Below, in pieces: positions 48,758-56,960 of a stretch of DNA of 64,000 nucleotides (position 1 is the first letter of the stretch; each line of letters starts with the position of its first letter). The DNA comes from Bacteroidota bacterium (GTDB lineage: Bacteria; Bacteroidota; Bacteroidia; Flavobacteriales; Flavobacteriaceae). Both the position numbers and the translations under genes were made by a program. Location of the stretch: assembly GCA_947488545.1 (NCBI GenBank), contig CANKZE010000002.1, forward strand, positions 19,872 through 83,871, read 5' to 3'. Under the pieces are notes generated by a model, which saw nothing but the letters and a program-made list of their open reading frames with translations, was not told the origin of the DNA and did no database searches.

Positions 48758-50114
48758 AAAATTAATTAGAAAAGAAATAACCATCTATAAAGGAATCTTA
48801 GAATGTCAGTTTTCTGATATAAAAAAGAGTCCCCTTGGCTATTCGAAAAAAAATTCTAGAATAAAATTAGAGCCGCGATTTAAACTGCACAATGCAGAAA
48901 TTGTCGAGGCAATTCCTACTGTAGATGAAAACGTAGCCAGTATTCATCAAAGAGATGATTTATTTGCTGTTGAGTGTTTTTTCAAATCTAAAAAAATTAA
49001 ACCAGGTCGATATGTTGCTGAAGAAATTATATTATTATTAAAAAGTGACAGTTTCGATGCTTCAGAAAATAATATAGGAGATTTTAATAAGGTTCTTTTA
49101 GAAAACAAAAACAAAATAGCTAACGAACCCTTTTTGTCTACCAATTTTGATAAACAACATGGAAAAATTTCCGGAGAGGCCTATGTAAAAGTTATCAGAG
49201 AATTTAATGAGCAAAATGTAGAAACCAAGTACACAATATCACCAACCGGATTGGTTGAACTTATTGTTGTTCCAGGAATAGAAAATCAACAAGGAACTGA
49301 AACAGAGCCAACCGGATGTTTGCCTTTTGCGACCTTTTTTGGTGGTATTTTTAAACGTATTTTTAATTTCAATAACTGGCTGAAAAACTATATAAATTCA
49401 TTAAGTTCTAGGCTTTTTAATAAGAAATTAATTAATGATGGCACTACTAATGCAGGATGTTTAAATCCGATGTTGCCTTCAGGATGTACCAGCAGCGGTT
49501 GTTCTCAATTTGGTTGCGGATGCCTTTCATTGCTACTAGCTTTAGCGTTTTTATTTTGGTTTATATGGTGTTTAATTTTAGGAAAATGCAACCATGATTC
49601 TCAAAACTCAAATTCTACTAAAGTAATTCACGACACTGTTTATGTAGAAGTAAATAAGGCAAAAATTGACACAATAGTTAAAAACGACACTATAGTATAC
49701 GAGGATAAAACAACTCGAACCAAAACTAGTGTGGTGAGTTTACCTAATGTTCAATTTGAAAAGAATAAAGCAAAACTACTTGATTCATCAAAAGAAGATT
49801 TAGATAAATTAGCGAAACATTTAAATGAAAACAAGCAAGTAAAAGCTGAAATTATTGGTCACACCGATGGCTCAGGAGATAACAAAGCAAATCAAATTTT
49901 ATCTCAAAATAGAGCAGAAAGTGTTCGACAATACCTAATTAAAAAAGGAATTGAACCAAATAGAATCAAGGCGGTAGGTAAAGGTGAATCAGAACCAAAG
50001 ACTACTAATGAAACTCTAGAAGGACGCGCTATGAATAGACGTGTGGAAGTGAAATTATCAGAAACAGAGAAAGTAGAGCAAACGAAAAAACGAGTAAAAA
50101 AAGGAACCAATTAA
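48750..50114 (+). CDS. Single-pass membrane protein with OmpA peptidoglycan-binding domain
   Basis: 454 residues: a cytosolic N-terminal domain of about 200 residues that I do not recognise, a Cys/Gly-rich stretch (GCTSSGCSQFGCGC) directly before one membrane helix (about 262-282), then a linker and an OmpA domain (about 325-440; VQFEKNKAKLLDSS, IIGHTDGSGDN, LIKKGIEPNRI, EGRAMNRRVEV). The OmpA part should bind peptidoglycan in the periplasm. The topology (cytosolic N-terminus, one helix, OmpA) is like MotB- and ZorB-type anchors. It overlaps the gene before it and is 6 bp from the next one. Confidence 0.82.
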   Translation: MSEKLIRKEITIYKGILECQFSDIKKSPLGYSKKNSRIKLEPRFKLHNAEIVEAIPTVDENVASIHQRDDLFAVECFFKSKKIKPGRYVAEEIILLLKSDSFDASENNIGDFNKVLLENKNKIANEPFLSTNFDKQHGKISGEAYVKVIREFNEQNVETKYTISPTGLVELIVVPGIENQQGTETEPTGCLPFATFFGGIFKRIFNFNNWLKNYINSLSSRLFNKKLINDGTTNAGCLNPMLPSGCTSSGCSQFGCGCLSLLLALAFLFWFIWCLILGKCNHDSQNSNSTKVIHDTVYVEVNKAKIDTIVKNDTIVYEDKTTRTKTSVVSLPNVQFEKNKAKLLDSSKEDLDKLAKHLNENKQVKAEIIGHTDGSGDNKANQILSQNRAESVRQYLIKKGIEPNRIKAVGKGESEPKTTNETLEGRAMNRRVEVKLSETEKVEQTKKRVKKGTN

Positions 50115-50120
50115 TTTAGT

Positions 50121-51836
50121 ATGAACTATAAATATTATAAAGGAGATTTTACAGGGCTTTCTGCTAAAAAAAATTCCGTTCTGAGTATAGGAAAACATAA
50201 TTTCTACGATTTTAAATGGTCCTATATTCAAATTAAGAACATTCAAGAAATTGAAGCTTATGATGTTGAGAAAGAAAAAATAGGTGATTACTATTATTCC
50301 AATGTAATTAGGCCAAAAAAATATATTTTATGGCCATTTTATTTGCAATCGATTCACTCCAGACTATTTGAAATAAAGACTAAAAAAGATTTCTTTTGGA
50401 TTGAATATGCAAGTGTTTTTCTTCCTAAATTAAGAAGAAGACCAGATGTTTTTATACCGGTTAATGAGGATAATTATTTCAATGAAAATTTACACGATGT
50501 AGTATTAAGGGATATCAAACTTAAAGAAAACTCAAATGCCTATATAAATAAAGATTTCGTTGAATTAAACGGGACAATTTATTTTAAAATAAAAATTCCA
50601 GAAGTAAAGAAACCTACCACAACTGAGATTGAAAACAACAACGGGATGAATCGTTCTGAAAATGTTGTTTTAAAAGATGAAATTAATACTACTACAGTAA
50701 TTGAAAATGCCAAAGGTGAAACTGGTACTGGCGAAACTATTAATGGACCGATAACAGAACCAATCGAAAACCCAGGTCCAACATTACCAAGTTTTTCAGG
50801 CAAATGGTTAGGGATTCTTTTTGGTACTTTTTTATGGATACTATTATTGGGCTTTTTTTGGTTGTTTTTCCCTAACTATTTCATTTTTGCTTTAATTGCT
50901 TTTATTGGATGGTTTATCAGTAGGTTTATTGCAAATACCAACTTAAAATTCATATTTAATTTACTTTTTATTGGAGCATTTTTAATTTTTATTGGTACAA
51001 TATTTATAAATAGGGATTCTTTTATTGATCCAACGGTAGATAAAAAAGACGGTTCCGTAAAAATCAATCCACCAAAACCAGTTAAGAAAGAAGGTGCTTC
51101 AGAAGAAGATATAGATTATGAAATTTCAAAAGACATCAGTTGGTTTGACTTTATTACCAATAAATACGAACTACAATACAACACTTCGGTACAATCATTT
51201 TTTGAATCTCAAAAAGAGCATGTTGCTGCAGATATTACGTTTCTAAAAACAGCAAAAGATCCGATATCGTATTACAGAAAATTATTTAATAAATTAGAAT
51301 TATTAGATGAAACAAAAATAGATTCAATTGTAAGATTATTAGCCAATAAAGCAGAATCAAAAAAATTAAATCAGCTTCAAACGGCGGAAATGGTAACCAC
51401 CTTTATTCAAGAAATACCTTATGTTTTGGTGCATCAAAATTCTTGTCAACAAATAATGGAATCGGAACCAGGAGATTCTTTCGTGGTTACTTATCATAAC
51501 GAACAGAAACCTTGTTTAGCCAATATTCCGGGCGGAATTCAATCTCCCTATGAGTTTCTACATAATTTAAAAGGGGATTGCGATACCAGAAGTTTATTAG
51601 CCTATTCCATTCTAAAAAAATTAAATATTGCAGCCTCTGTTTGGATAAGTGAAACCTATGGACACAGCGTTTTGGGCATTGGTTTACCAATAGGAAATGG
51701 CGTCTACAAAAGTATTAACGGAGTAAAACATTACCCTGTTGAACTTACCAGCAAAGGATTTAGACTAGGAATGATAGCTCCTCAACACAAAGATATGTCC
51801 AATTGGGATATCGCATTATATTCAAACAATTATTAA
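50121..51836 (+). CDS. Transglutaminase-like membrane protein, full-length
   Basis: 571 residues: an N-terminal soluble domain (about 1-155, unrecognised), a low-complexity Thr/Asn/Pro linker (about 160-225), three hydrophobic helices (about 228-296), and a C-terminal domain with the pattern of transglutaminase-like cysteine enzymes: Cys487 in GDCDTRS, His515 in YGHSVLG, and Asp in NWDIALYSNN. If so it would cleave or form amide bonds, perhaps on a wall peptide or protein; the substrate and the side of the membrane are unknown. A shorter paralogue is at 37768. The gene is 6 bp after the OmpA-domain gene and 13 bp before the DUF350-like gene. Confidence 0.78.
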   Translation: MNYKYYKGDFTGLSAKKNSVLSIGKHNFYDFKWSYIQIKNIQEIEAYDVEKEKIGDYYYSNVIRPKKYILWPFYLQSIHSRLFEIKTKKDFFWIEYASVFLPKLRRRPDVFIPVNEDNYFNENLHDVVLRDIKLKENSNAYINKDFVELNGTIYFKIKIPEVKKPTTTEIENNNGMNRSENVVLKDEINTTTVIENAKGETGTGETINGPITEPIENPGPTLPSFSGKWLGILFGTFLWILLLGFFWLFFPNYFIFALIAFIGWFISRFIANTNLKFIFNLLFIGAFLIFIGTIFINRDSFIDPTVDKKDGSVKINPPKPVKKEGASEEDIDYEISKDISWFDFITNKYELQYNTSVQSFFESQKEHVAADITFLKTAKDPISYYRKLFNKLELLDETKIDSIVRLLANKAESKKLNQLQTAEMVTTFIQEIPYVLVHQNSCQQIMESEPGDSFVVTYHNEQKPCLANIPGGIQSPYEFLHNLKGDCDTRSLLAYSILKKLNIAASVWISETYGHSVLGIGLPIGNGVYKSINGVKHYPVELTSKGFRLGMIAPQHKDMSNWDIALYSNNY

Positions 51837-51849
51837 ACAAATTCAAATT

Positions 51850-52356
51850 ATGAAAACAATTAGCATTATTCAATTTTTATTAGCGTTTACAATAGGTATA
51901 AGTTCTTTATTTGTATTATTTAAGATCATTTCATTTTCAATGAAAAAAATATACAAAATCGAGGTAGAAAATACCGCATTTGCAATTTTTCAAACTGGTA
52001 TTGTAATTTCAGGATCTTTTATATTGTCGTCAATTATAAGTCCTGCTATAAATGCAATTCGGTTGTTAAACCCAGATAATCAATTTACATCGGAATCTTT
52101 ATTAAGTTCATTTGGATACATTTCTATTTTTGTACTTATTGGACTTTTCTGTACGATATTAGTAATTGCATCAGGATTAATTGTATTATTTCAGTTAACC
52201 AAAGTAAATGAAGGGGTAGAAATTAGAAATAATAATATTCCAATTGCTTTAATAACTGTAGCAATGATTCTAGGACTTTCAATTATTGTAGATGAATATG
52301 TAGGAGTATTGTGTGAAGCGATTATTCCCTACCCTGCAATACCAAAATTTTATTAA
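51850..52356 (+). CDS. DUF350-like four-helix membrane protein (copy B)
   Basis: 168 residues, close in sequence to copy A at 38813 over the whole length (both start MKTISIIQFLLAF and end in YP-x-IP-x-F). Four membrane helices in two repeats, with VEIRNNNIPIALIT in the second repeat, as in DUF350. It is the last gene of the operon. In other bacteria DUF350 proteins occur with envelope-stress genes and peptide-bond-acting enzymes; the partner here is a transglutaminase-like protein. No terminator hairpin was found after it. Confidence 0.68.
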   Translation: MKTISIIQFLLAFTIGISSLFVLFKIISFSMKKIYKIEVENTAFAIFQTGIVISGSFILSSIISPAINAIRLLNPDNQFTSESLLSSFGYISIFVLIGLFCTILVIASGLIVLFQLTKVNEGVEIRNNNIPIALITVAMILGLSIIVDEYVGVLCEAIIPYPAIPKFY

Positions 52357-52417
52357 TTTTAAGGTAGATATAAATCTTTATGACCATATAAGCAGGAATA
52401 GAAGCAAAATAATAAAT

Positions 52418-52747
52418 TTATTTAGCGTTTTTATACCCCGCCTCCGACTTTTTATTGGTGTAATACACAATTAAATCGGCTTCTTCTTTACGTTTCACTT
52501 CATACAAAGTCATTGCGTTTTTAAAAAGTACCGGATTGTCTACAATATACCATAGACCAGCCCCAATAGCTTCTTCATATTTCTTTGTTTTATATACAAA
52601 AAGGGTCGCCTGAGAAGGTTGATTAGTTATAAATACTCTGTATTTTGCGGTTAGTGGATTTTTAATAAACTTAACTATTTGAGCGTTAACATTAAAAATC
52701 GTAACGATAAATAAGAAAAACGGTAATAATTTTTTATTTAGTGACAT
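52418..52747 (-). CDS. DUF6150-like exported protein
   Basis: 109 residues with a signal peptide (FNVNAQ). The mature part has the pattern TNQPSQATLFVYKTKK...GLWYIVDN...ADLIVYYTNKKSEAGY, which I recognise as the DUF6150 family of small periplasmic proteins with two related beta-strand units. Function unknown. It converges with the six-gene operon and is transcribed alone. Confidence 0.7.
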   Translation of the reverse strand: MSLNKKLLPFFLFIVTIFNVNAQIVKFIKNPLTAKYRVFITNQPSQATLFVYKTKKYEEAIGAGLWYIVDNPVLFKNAMTLYEVKRKEEADLIVYYTNKKSEAGYKNAK

Positions 52748-52853
52748 GTAAATTAGATTTAAACTAAAGAATTAGAGTGAATTATAATTGTAATAAAAAC
52801 AAATATAACAATTTCATTGAATTAATTTTATAACTTTTTATTCCAAAATTATC

Positions 52854-52893
52854 GTCAATATTGACAAAATACGTCTATTGTTTCCTAATTTTG
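52854..52893 (+). promoter_or_regulatory. Palindrome overlapping promoter of HTH gene
   Basis: A perfect 12-bp palindrome GTCAATATTGAC (52854-52865) covers a TTG at 52861; a TAATTTTG -7-like box follows at 52886-52893 (spacer 22). GAC-N7-GTC (52863-52875) overlaps the right half. The predicted transcript would start only about 5 bp before the ATG at 52903. A site here would let the HTH protein control its own gene. Confidence 0.5.
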
Positions 52894-52902
52894 ATAAAAA
52901 AA

Positions 52903-53307
52903 ATGGCATTTTCAGAAGGTATTTCGCGATTACAGCGAATAATTAGTTTTATAAATATCGATTACAGGAATAAAAAAGAAATAATGGCTTTTTTAAGAAA
53001 CTATAATATGATTATTTCCTACCGAACTTTGGAACGTGATTTAAAACAAATTAAAGAAGTTCTCGATATTGAAGTAGAATATAAAAAAGGCTACGGCTAT
53101 AAATGTGAATCTTCAGAAACAGATTCCAATATTATTTTCTCTAAACCTGTTTTTAAATACAATTCAAACGAACTAGTTGTTGGATTTGAAAACGATTCTA
53201 TCAAAGTAATAAACGTATTTGAATTTGAAGGAATAAAATACTGTAACTGCCTAGATAAAATCAATAATGAAATACTATTAATGAAATTAATAAGCAACAA
53301 CAAATAA
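52903..53307 (+). CDS. Small HTH transcriptional regulator (DeoR/WYL-type HTH)
   Basis: The ORF track uses TTG 52861, which lies in the promoter; ATG 52903 (MAFSEGISRLQRIISFI) is better, giving 134 residues. Residues 5-65 form a winged helix of the kind found at the N-terminus of WYL regulators (RTLERDLKQIKEVLDIEVEYKKGYGYKCE). The C-terminal 60 residues are too short for a WYL ligand domain. It probably binds the palindrome in its own promoter (inference). It lies next to a frameshifted gene on the other strand. Confidence 0.7.
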   Translation: MAFSEGISRLQRIISFINIDYRNKKEIMAFLRNYNMIISYRTLERDLKQIKEVLDIEVEYKKGYGYKCESSETDSNIIFSKPVFKYNSNELVVGFENDSIKVINVFEFEGIKYCNCLDKINNEILLMKLISNNK

Positions 53308-53324
53308 AATTTATTACAATAAAT

Positions 53325-53589
53325 TTAATCCCTAACCATAAAAACTTCTATTCCACTTGTGAATGTTAAATATACATCGTCCCCTTTTGCAGTTAGAAAA
53401 TTTTTACTAGCTGTAACTGGGCAAGTACTTACAATTCTCCACCCGTTATTTAAATAGGATTTAATTTCTTTATCTGCCGCAGTTGTATCTTCATTGTCAG
53501 ACGGGATAGCAACTAGCACTAATCATTCCGCTAGAGTATTCAGTATTTGCCTCTGTGCTATATTTCAACCATATTCTTTTATATTCCAT
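53325..53589 (-). pseudogene. Small gene split by a frameshift
   Basis: The ORF track shows only the 3' part from a GTG (53519; VAIPSDNEDTTAADKEIKSYLNNGWRIVST...). Just upstream, in another frame, an ATG at 53589 starts MEYKRIWLKYSTEANTEYSSGMIS, which runs into the first part at about 53520 and stops soon after. Together they would give a protein of about 88 residues with a DUF4177-like 'GWRIVS' strand. A one-base indel near 53515-53525 explains the break. It could also be a sequencing error or a programmed slip, though no slippery run is present. Confidence 0.6.
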
Positions 53590-53731
53590 AATTATTGTGT
53601 TTTATTTCAATAAAATTAATAAATTATAATGAACAATTAAAATAAAATTAGTTAACGTAAATAACAATTCCCCTTCCTCATTTCCATATTTGACAAGTGG
53701 ATTATTTTTTTATATTATTGTAAAAAAAATA

Positions 53732-54193
53732 ATGAAATTATCTTATTTAGGCGTTTCAAGCGAACGTTTTATTATTTATTTATCGCCTTTAGAAATCAAT
53801 CTTTTTGAACTTATTGAATATTTTAAAGTGGTAAAATGCATTGAATTGTATTTTGACGGAAAAGAAGGGAAATCAATCACAAATGAAACCATAAGAGTTG
53901 ATGATTTGAAAAGTTTATTAATTAATAACAATCAAGTTGTAGAATTTAATTTGAATTTAGATGGAACCTTTTCAATAAAAAATATTTGGTGGAATGATCT
54001 TTTTATAGAGGGTCCAATATTTAATCTACAAGAAATTATAAACTATATGTATAAAATTAATTTATTGAATAAAACCCAAATAAAACAATTACTTAAAAAA
54101 CCAAATAAATTTGAATCAAGGAATTTGTGTCCAAAAAATTTCAACTCTTATATTCAAGATTCTGATAGGTATGAAAAAATGTTAAACCTTTAA
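53732..54193 (+). CDS. Hypothetical protein paired with GIY-YIG-like gene
   Basis: I use the ATG at 53732 (MKLSYLGVSSERFIIYLSP); the ORF track start at 53690 (TTG) lies in the putative promoter (TTTGACA ... TATTATTG). 153 residues, soluble, with a beta-rich first half (CIELYFDGKEG; VVEFNLNLDGTFSIKNIWWNDL) and a helical C-terminus. No recognised domain. The stop codon TAA is followed directly by the ATG of the next gene, so the two are almost certainly co-translated partners. Confidence 0.6.
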   Translation: MKLSYLGVSSERFIIYLSPLEINLFELIEYFKVVKCIELYFDGKEGKSITNETIRVDDLKSLLINNNQVVEFNLNLDGTFSIKNIWWNDLFIEGPIFNLQEIINYMYKINLLNKTQIKQLLKKPNKFESRNLCPKNFNSYIQDSDRYEKMLNL

Positions 54194-54847
54194 ATGTTAA
54201 TTATGCAAAAATTCAAATTTAAAAAATCTCCTTTACTTCTAGAAAAAGACATTTTCAAGGAATGTGAAAATAAATTTGGAGTCTATATCTGGGGAATTCA
54301 AGAGGTAAATTCAATCTTTATTTCAATTTATGTTGGTCAAGCAGGTGGTAAAATAAAAAATGATTTTAAAAATTCAACAACAAGTATTGCTTCACGATTA
54401 AATAAACACATCCATTTTATTGACAATTATAATATTCTAAAAGAAGAAGAAATAAAAAATAAAAACACAATTTTAGAAACAGACTATGAAGTTAAAAAAA
54501 TGAATAAAATTATGTTTGAAAATTACTCATCAAAATTTGCATACATTAATTTTCAATGGAATATTGAAAAAAATAAAGTAAATGGCGGTAAAAATTCTAT
54601 TATATTATCAAAATCAAATAGCCCTGATTTGATGAAAACTATTAAATATATTACAAGTAATTTCAGATTTCAATATATAGATATTGAATGTGATAAATTA
54701 ATTCAAGAAGGAAAATCCATACAAGAAATTAAGCAAATTATTCTTGACTTAGAAAAATATGTTACTAATGAATATATTAGTAACGGTGAAAAGTTAATTG
54801 GAATGACTTTAGGAAAAATAAAATATGAATATGAATTAATTATTTAA
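54194..54847 (+). CDS. GIY-YIG-like nuclease domain protein
   Basis: 217 residues. The N-terminal part has the GIY-YIG pattern in divergent form: FGVYIWG (GIY), IYVGQAGG (YIG), then SIASRLNKH (the catalytic Arg position) and later a Glu-containing helix (IMFENYSSKFAYINF). The first strand pair is separated by a longer loop than usual. The C-terminal helical part is unrecognised. GIY-YIG proteins cut DNA in repair, restriction or mobile elements; activity here is inferred. It directly follows its partner gene and is 9 bp before the next small gene. Confidence 0.6.
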   Translation: MLIMQKFKFKKSPLLLEKDIFKECENKFGVYIWGIQEVNSIFISIYVGQAGGKIKNDFKNSTTSIASRLNKHIHFIDNYNILKEEEIKNKNTILETDYEVKKMNKIMFENYSSKFAYINFQWNIEKNKVNGGKNSIILSKSNSPDLMKTIKYITSNFRFQYIDIECDKLIQEGKSIQEIKQIILDLEKYVTNEYISNGEKLIGMTLGKIKYEYELII

Positions 54848-54856
54848 ACAAAAATC

Positions 54857-55240
54857 ATGACACTATCTGAAAGTTACACCAAATTATCATCCATCCTCCT
54901 TGTAGATGCACCTGTGAATATTAGTTCCGAATTAATTGCAGAAGAAAACAACGAAATAATATTTAGTTTAGGGCTGTTTTCAAGTGTTTCGGGATTTGTA
55001 AGTATGAAATTTCAAATTATTTTTAATCCAACGATCCTTAGGGAAAAAATCGAGAATTTCAAAGAAGGATATAATCCCCATACCGAAAATATTGACTTTG
55101 AAGAATACATAATCAGAAAGAATATTCAGCTACTTCCCTATTTAAAAGAATATAATGGCAAAGAAACTGATTATGATAAACTAGCAGAATTGTATTATAT
55201 AGCTAGAGGGAGCGTATCGGGAAAGCGATTTGGTTTTTAA
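54857..55240 (+). CDS. Hypothetical protein
   Basis: 127 residues, soluble, acidic, with a beta-rich first half (NEIIFSLGLFSSVSGFVSMKFQIIFNP) and a helical second half (YDKLAELYYIARGSVSGKRFGF). No recognised family. It starts 9 bp after the GIY-YIG-like gene on the same strand and could be the third member of that unit. Confidence 0.5.
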   Translation: MTLSESYTKLSSILLVDAPVNISSELIAEENNEIIFSLGLFSSVSGFVSMKFQIIFNPTILREKIENFKEGYNPHTENIDFEEYIIRKNIQLLPYLKEYNGKETDYDKLAELYYIARGSVSGKRFGF

Positions 55241-55262
55241 TATATTTAAAGTAATAAGCCAC

Positions 55263-55724
55263 TTACAATAACCCAACCTCATCAATAATTGATTGTAATT
55301 CTAAATCACGAGTGTCTCCCCTAAATTCTGTGGGAACCAGGAATTTAATAAAATCTGGACAATTTACCCATACATTTGGACTGTCATCTATCACGATAAT
55401 TTCATCATAACTAAGAATCCATTCAGGCTTTATGTTTTTTTTGAAAATGTCATTTTTCTTAGTGCAATCTTTTCTGCTAAGTATTGTAATCGGGTTAATT
55501 TGTAGTGACCTACTGATTTTTTTAGCATAGGATTTTAATGCCGTAGTGTAAATAATAATATCACCTTTTTCCTGACAAAGAAGAACTAATTCTCTTGCTA
55601 ACGGGCGTTCGAAAACCGATAAATAACTATTGAATTTAAACAACTTATTTGCTGTTTCCGTTTCGGCATAGGAACCGTAAATTAAAGTATGGTCAAGATC
55701 CAATAAAATGAGTTTTTTTGACAT
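55263..55724 (-). CDS. HAD-family FCP1/NIF-like phosphatase
   Basis: 153 residues. LLDLDHTLIYGSY is the DxDxT motif I of HAD phosphatases in the NLI-interacting-factor branch. IIYTTALKSYA is motif II (Thr), KKNDIFK probably supplies the Lys, and IVIDDSPNVWVN is motif III (DD). All four catalytic elements are present, so activity is likely. The substrate (phosphoprotein or small molecule) is unknown. It follows the lipoprotein gene by 11 bp on the same strand. Confidence 0.88.
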   Translation of the reverse strand: MSKKLILLDLDHTLIYGSYAETETANKLFKFNSYLSVFERPLARELVLLCQEKGDIIIYTTALKSYAKKISRSLQINPITILSRKDCTKKNDIFKKNIKPEWILSYDEIIVIDDSPNVWVNCPDFIKFLVPTEFRGDTRDLELQSIIDEVGLL

Positions 55725-55735
55725 AAAAGCTGTTT

Positions 55736-56413
55736 TTAATTTTCAAAAACTACTTTAAGCTCTTTATTAATGATCACTTTATTTTCACCAAAACTAATCT
55801 CTATATATATTGTTGCTGACTTACCAATAAAATCGGTAAAAAACACCATACTTTGTTGTGGTCGGTAGGTATATCTAGAATAAGTGGCAAAATACGTTGG
55901 ATAGGCAGGATGATTTACGTTCACATTAGGATTGCGCTGAATTTCATATCCCGCTAAATTCATAATACTTGTTTGCGTTACCAATTGCGGGAAAGTATAC
56001 GTTTGAGTACCAATTGGAATTGGAGTATTCATTTGATTGCTCGTCCAAAGTCCCAAAAATGAATAAACGGGATAGGTCCAAATCACATTTCCTGGTAAAT
56101 AGAAAAAATTAGAATCATAGGCAGTAACAACCAATGGAACTCCATTAATGATATAATGAGGATCCAAAGCTGATAAATTACCTTTTACAGTAAAATAATT
56201 TAAGCCTGCATGTTTGATGTGCCACACACCTTGTGCATCTTGATAGGTTCCAGGATGTCCTAAGGTATCAATATAAAAATCTCCATAACAATCTCCATTT
56301 AAGCAAACTGGTTGTTCCAATTGATCACTGGTGCATCCAAAAAAGGAAATTAATGCAATTGCAATTATTATTTTTTTCATAAATCTACTTTTATTGAATA
56401 CTATTTTCATCAT
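55736..56413 (-). CDS. Predicted lipoprotein, unknown function
   Basis: 225 residues. The ATG at 56413 overlaps the stop of the upstream gene (ATGA), favouring coupled translation; an internal ATG at 56380 (MKKIIIAIALISFFGCTSD) would give a shorter, more standard signal. Either way the lipobox ISFFGC directs lipidation. The mature part is rich in Tyr, Pro and Asn with beta character (GTYQDAQGVWHIKHAGLNYF; PTYFATYSRYTYRPQQ). No known domain. Probably outer-membrane-anchored. Confidence 0.65.
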   Translation of the reverse strand: MMKIVFNKSRFMKKIIIAIALISFFGCTSDQLEQPVCLNGDCYGDFYIDTLGHPGTYQDAQGVWHIKHAGLNYFTVKGNLSALDPHYIINGVPLVVTAYDSNFFYLPGNVIWTYPVYSFLGLWTSNQMNTPIPIGTQTYTFPQLVTQTSIMNLAGYEIQRNPNVNVNHPAYPTYFATYSRYTYRPQQSMVFFTDFIGKSATIYIEISFGENKVIINKELKVVFEN

Positions 56414-56832
56414 CTTATTAATATCATTTTTTTGCCCTTAAATTTAACCGTATTATCGGGCATTAATTTAAATCTGTACCTGAAAGTCCCAACAAAACAG
56501 GCGTGAACAGCATAGAAAATATTACTTTTTGTCAATTCATTAATTAAAAAAGTATCGGAACGTTTGCTTTTGGGATTATCTATTTCAGAAAACCTAAAAG
56601 TCCTTTCGTATCTTGAATGTGAGGTCTTGCCTCTTTTTTTTAGAGGTGTTATTTTCTGTCTATGAGAAGTTCCGTTTTCTACTTTTTCATTGCGCTTAAT
56701 TATTCTCTCGTTTAACTCCTCAACTGAAAAATACCTCCATTTAAAAAACCCTTTGGTATTAATATAATTAGGGTTAACATTTGAAGCTTCAATAGCTTTT
56801 TCAAGCAAATCTTTATAAAATATTTCGTCCAT
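56410..56832 (-). CDS. Hypothetical basic protein
   Basis: 140 residues, strongly basic in the middle (HRQKITPLKKRGKTSHSRYERTFRF), followed by a compact segment (FYAVHACFVGTFRYRFKLM). No signal peptide. The composition could suit nucleic-acid binding, but no motif supports this. It opens a three-gene minus-strand unit (this gene, the lipoprotein, the HAD phosphatase). Confidence 0.5.
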   Translation of the reverse strand: MDEIFYKDLLEKAIEASNVNPNYINTKGFFKWRYFSVEELNERIIKRNEKVENGTSHRQKITPLKKRGKTSHSRYERTFRFSEIDNPKSKRSDTFLINELTKSNIFYAVHACFVGTFRYRFKLMPDNTVKFKGKKMILIR

Positions 56833-56925
56833 AATTTCTAAATTTGATAAATAATTAATTTGAAAATATTACTCTTTTCATTACATCTTATCCATTTCAT
56901 TTCGACAAATATATTATTGAAAATC

Positions 56926-56938
56926 GACAAATAATGTC
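56926..56938 (-). promoter_or_regulatory. GAC-N7-GTC motif upstream of basic-protein unit
   Basis: GACAAATAATGTC matches, in pattern and in several inner bases, the GACAAAATACGTC at 52863-52875 in the HTH gene promoter. Both are followed by TA and T-rich sequence. It lies about 95 bp upstream of the start at 56832. A shared operator is possible; two sites are too few to be sure. Confidence 0.35.
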
Positions 56939-56960
56939 TAATTTAAAAAATAATTTATCA

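Noticed and set aside
45638-52356. Calling the operon a Zorya defence system
   Set aside because: There is an OmpA anchor, but no recognisable MotA/ZorA protein, helicase or nuclease partner; DUF4407 is a different family as far as I can tell.
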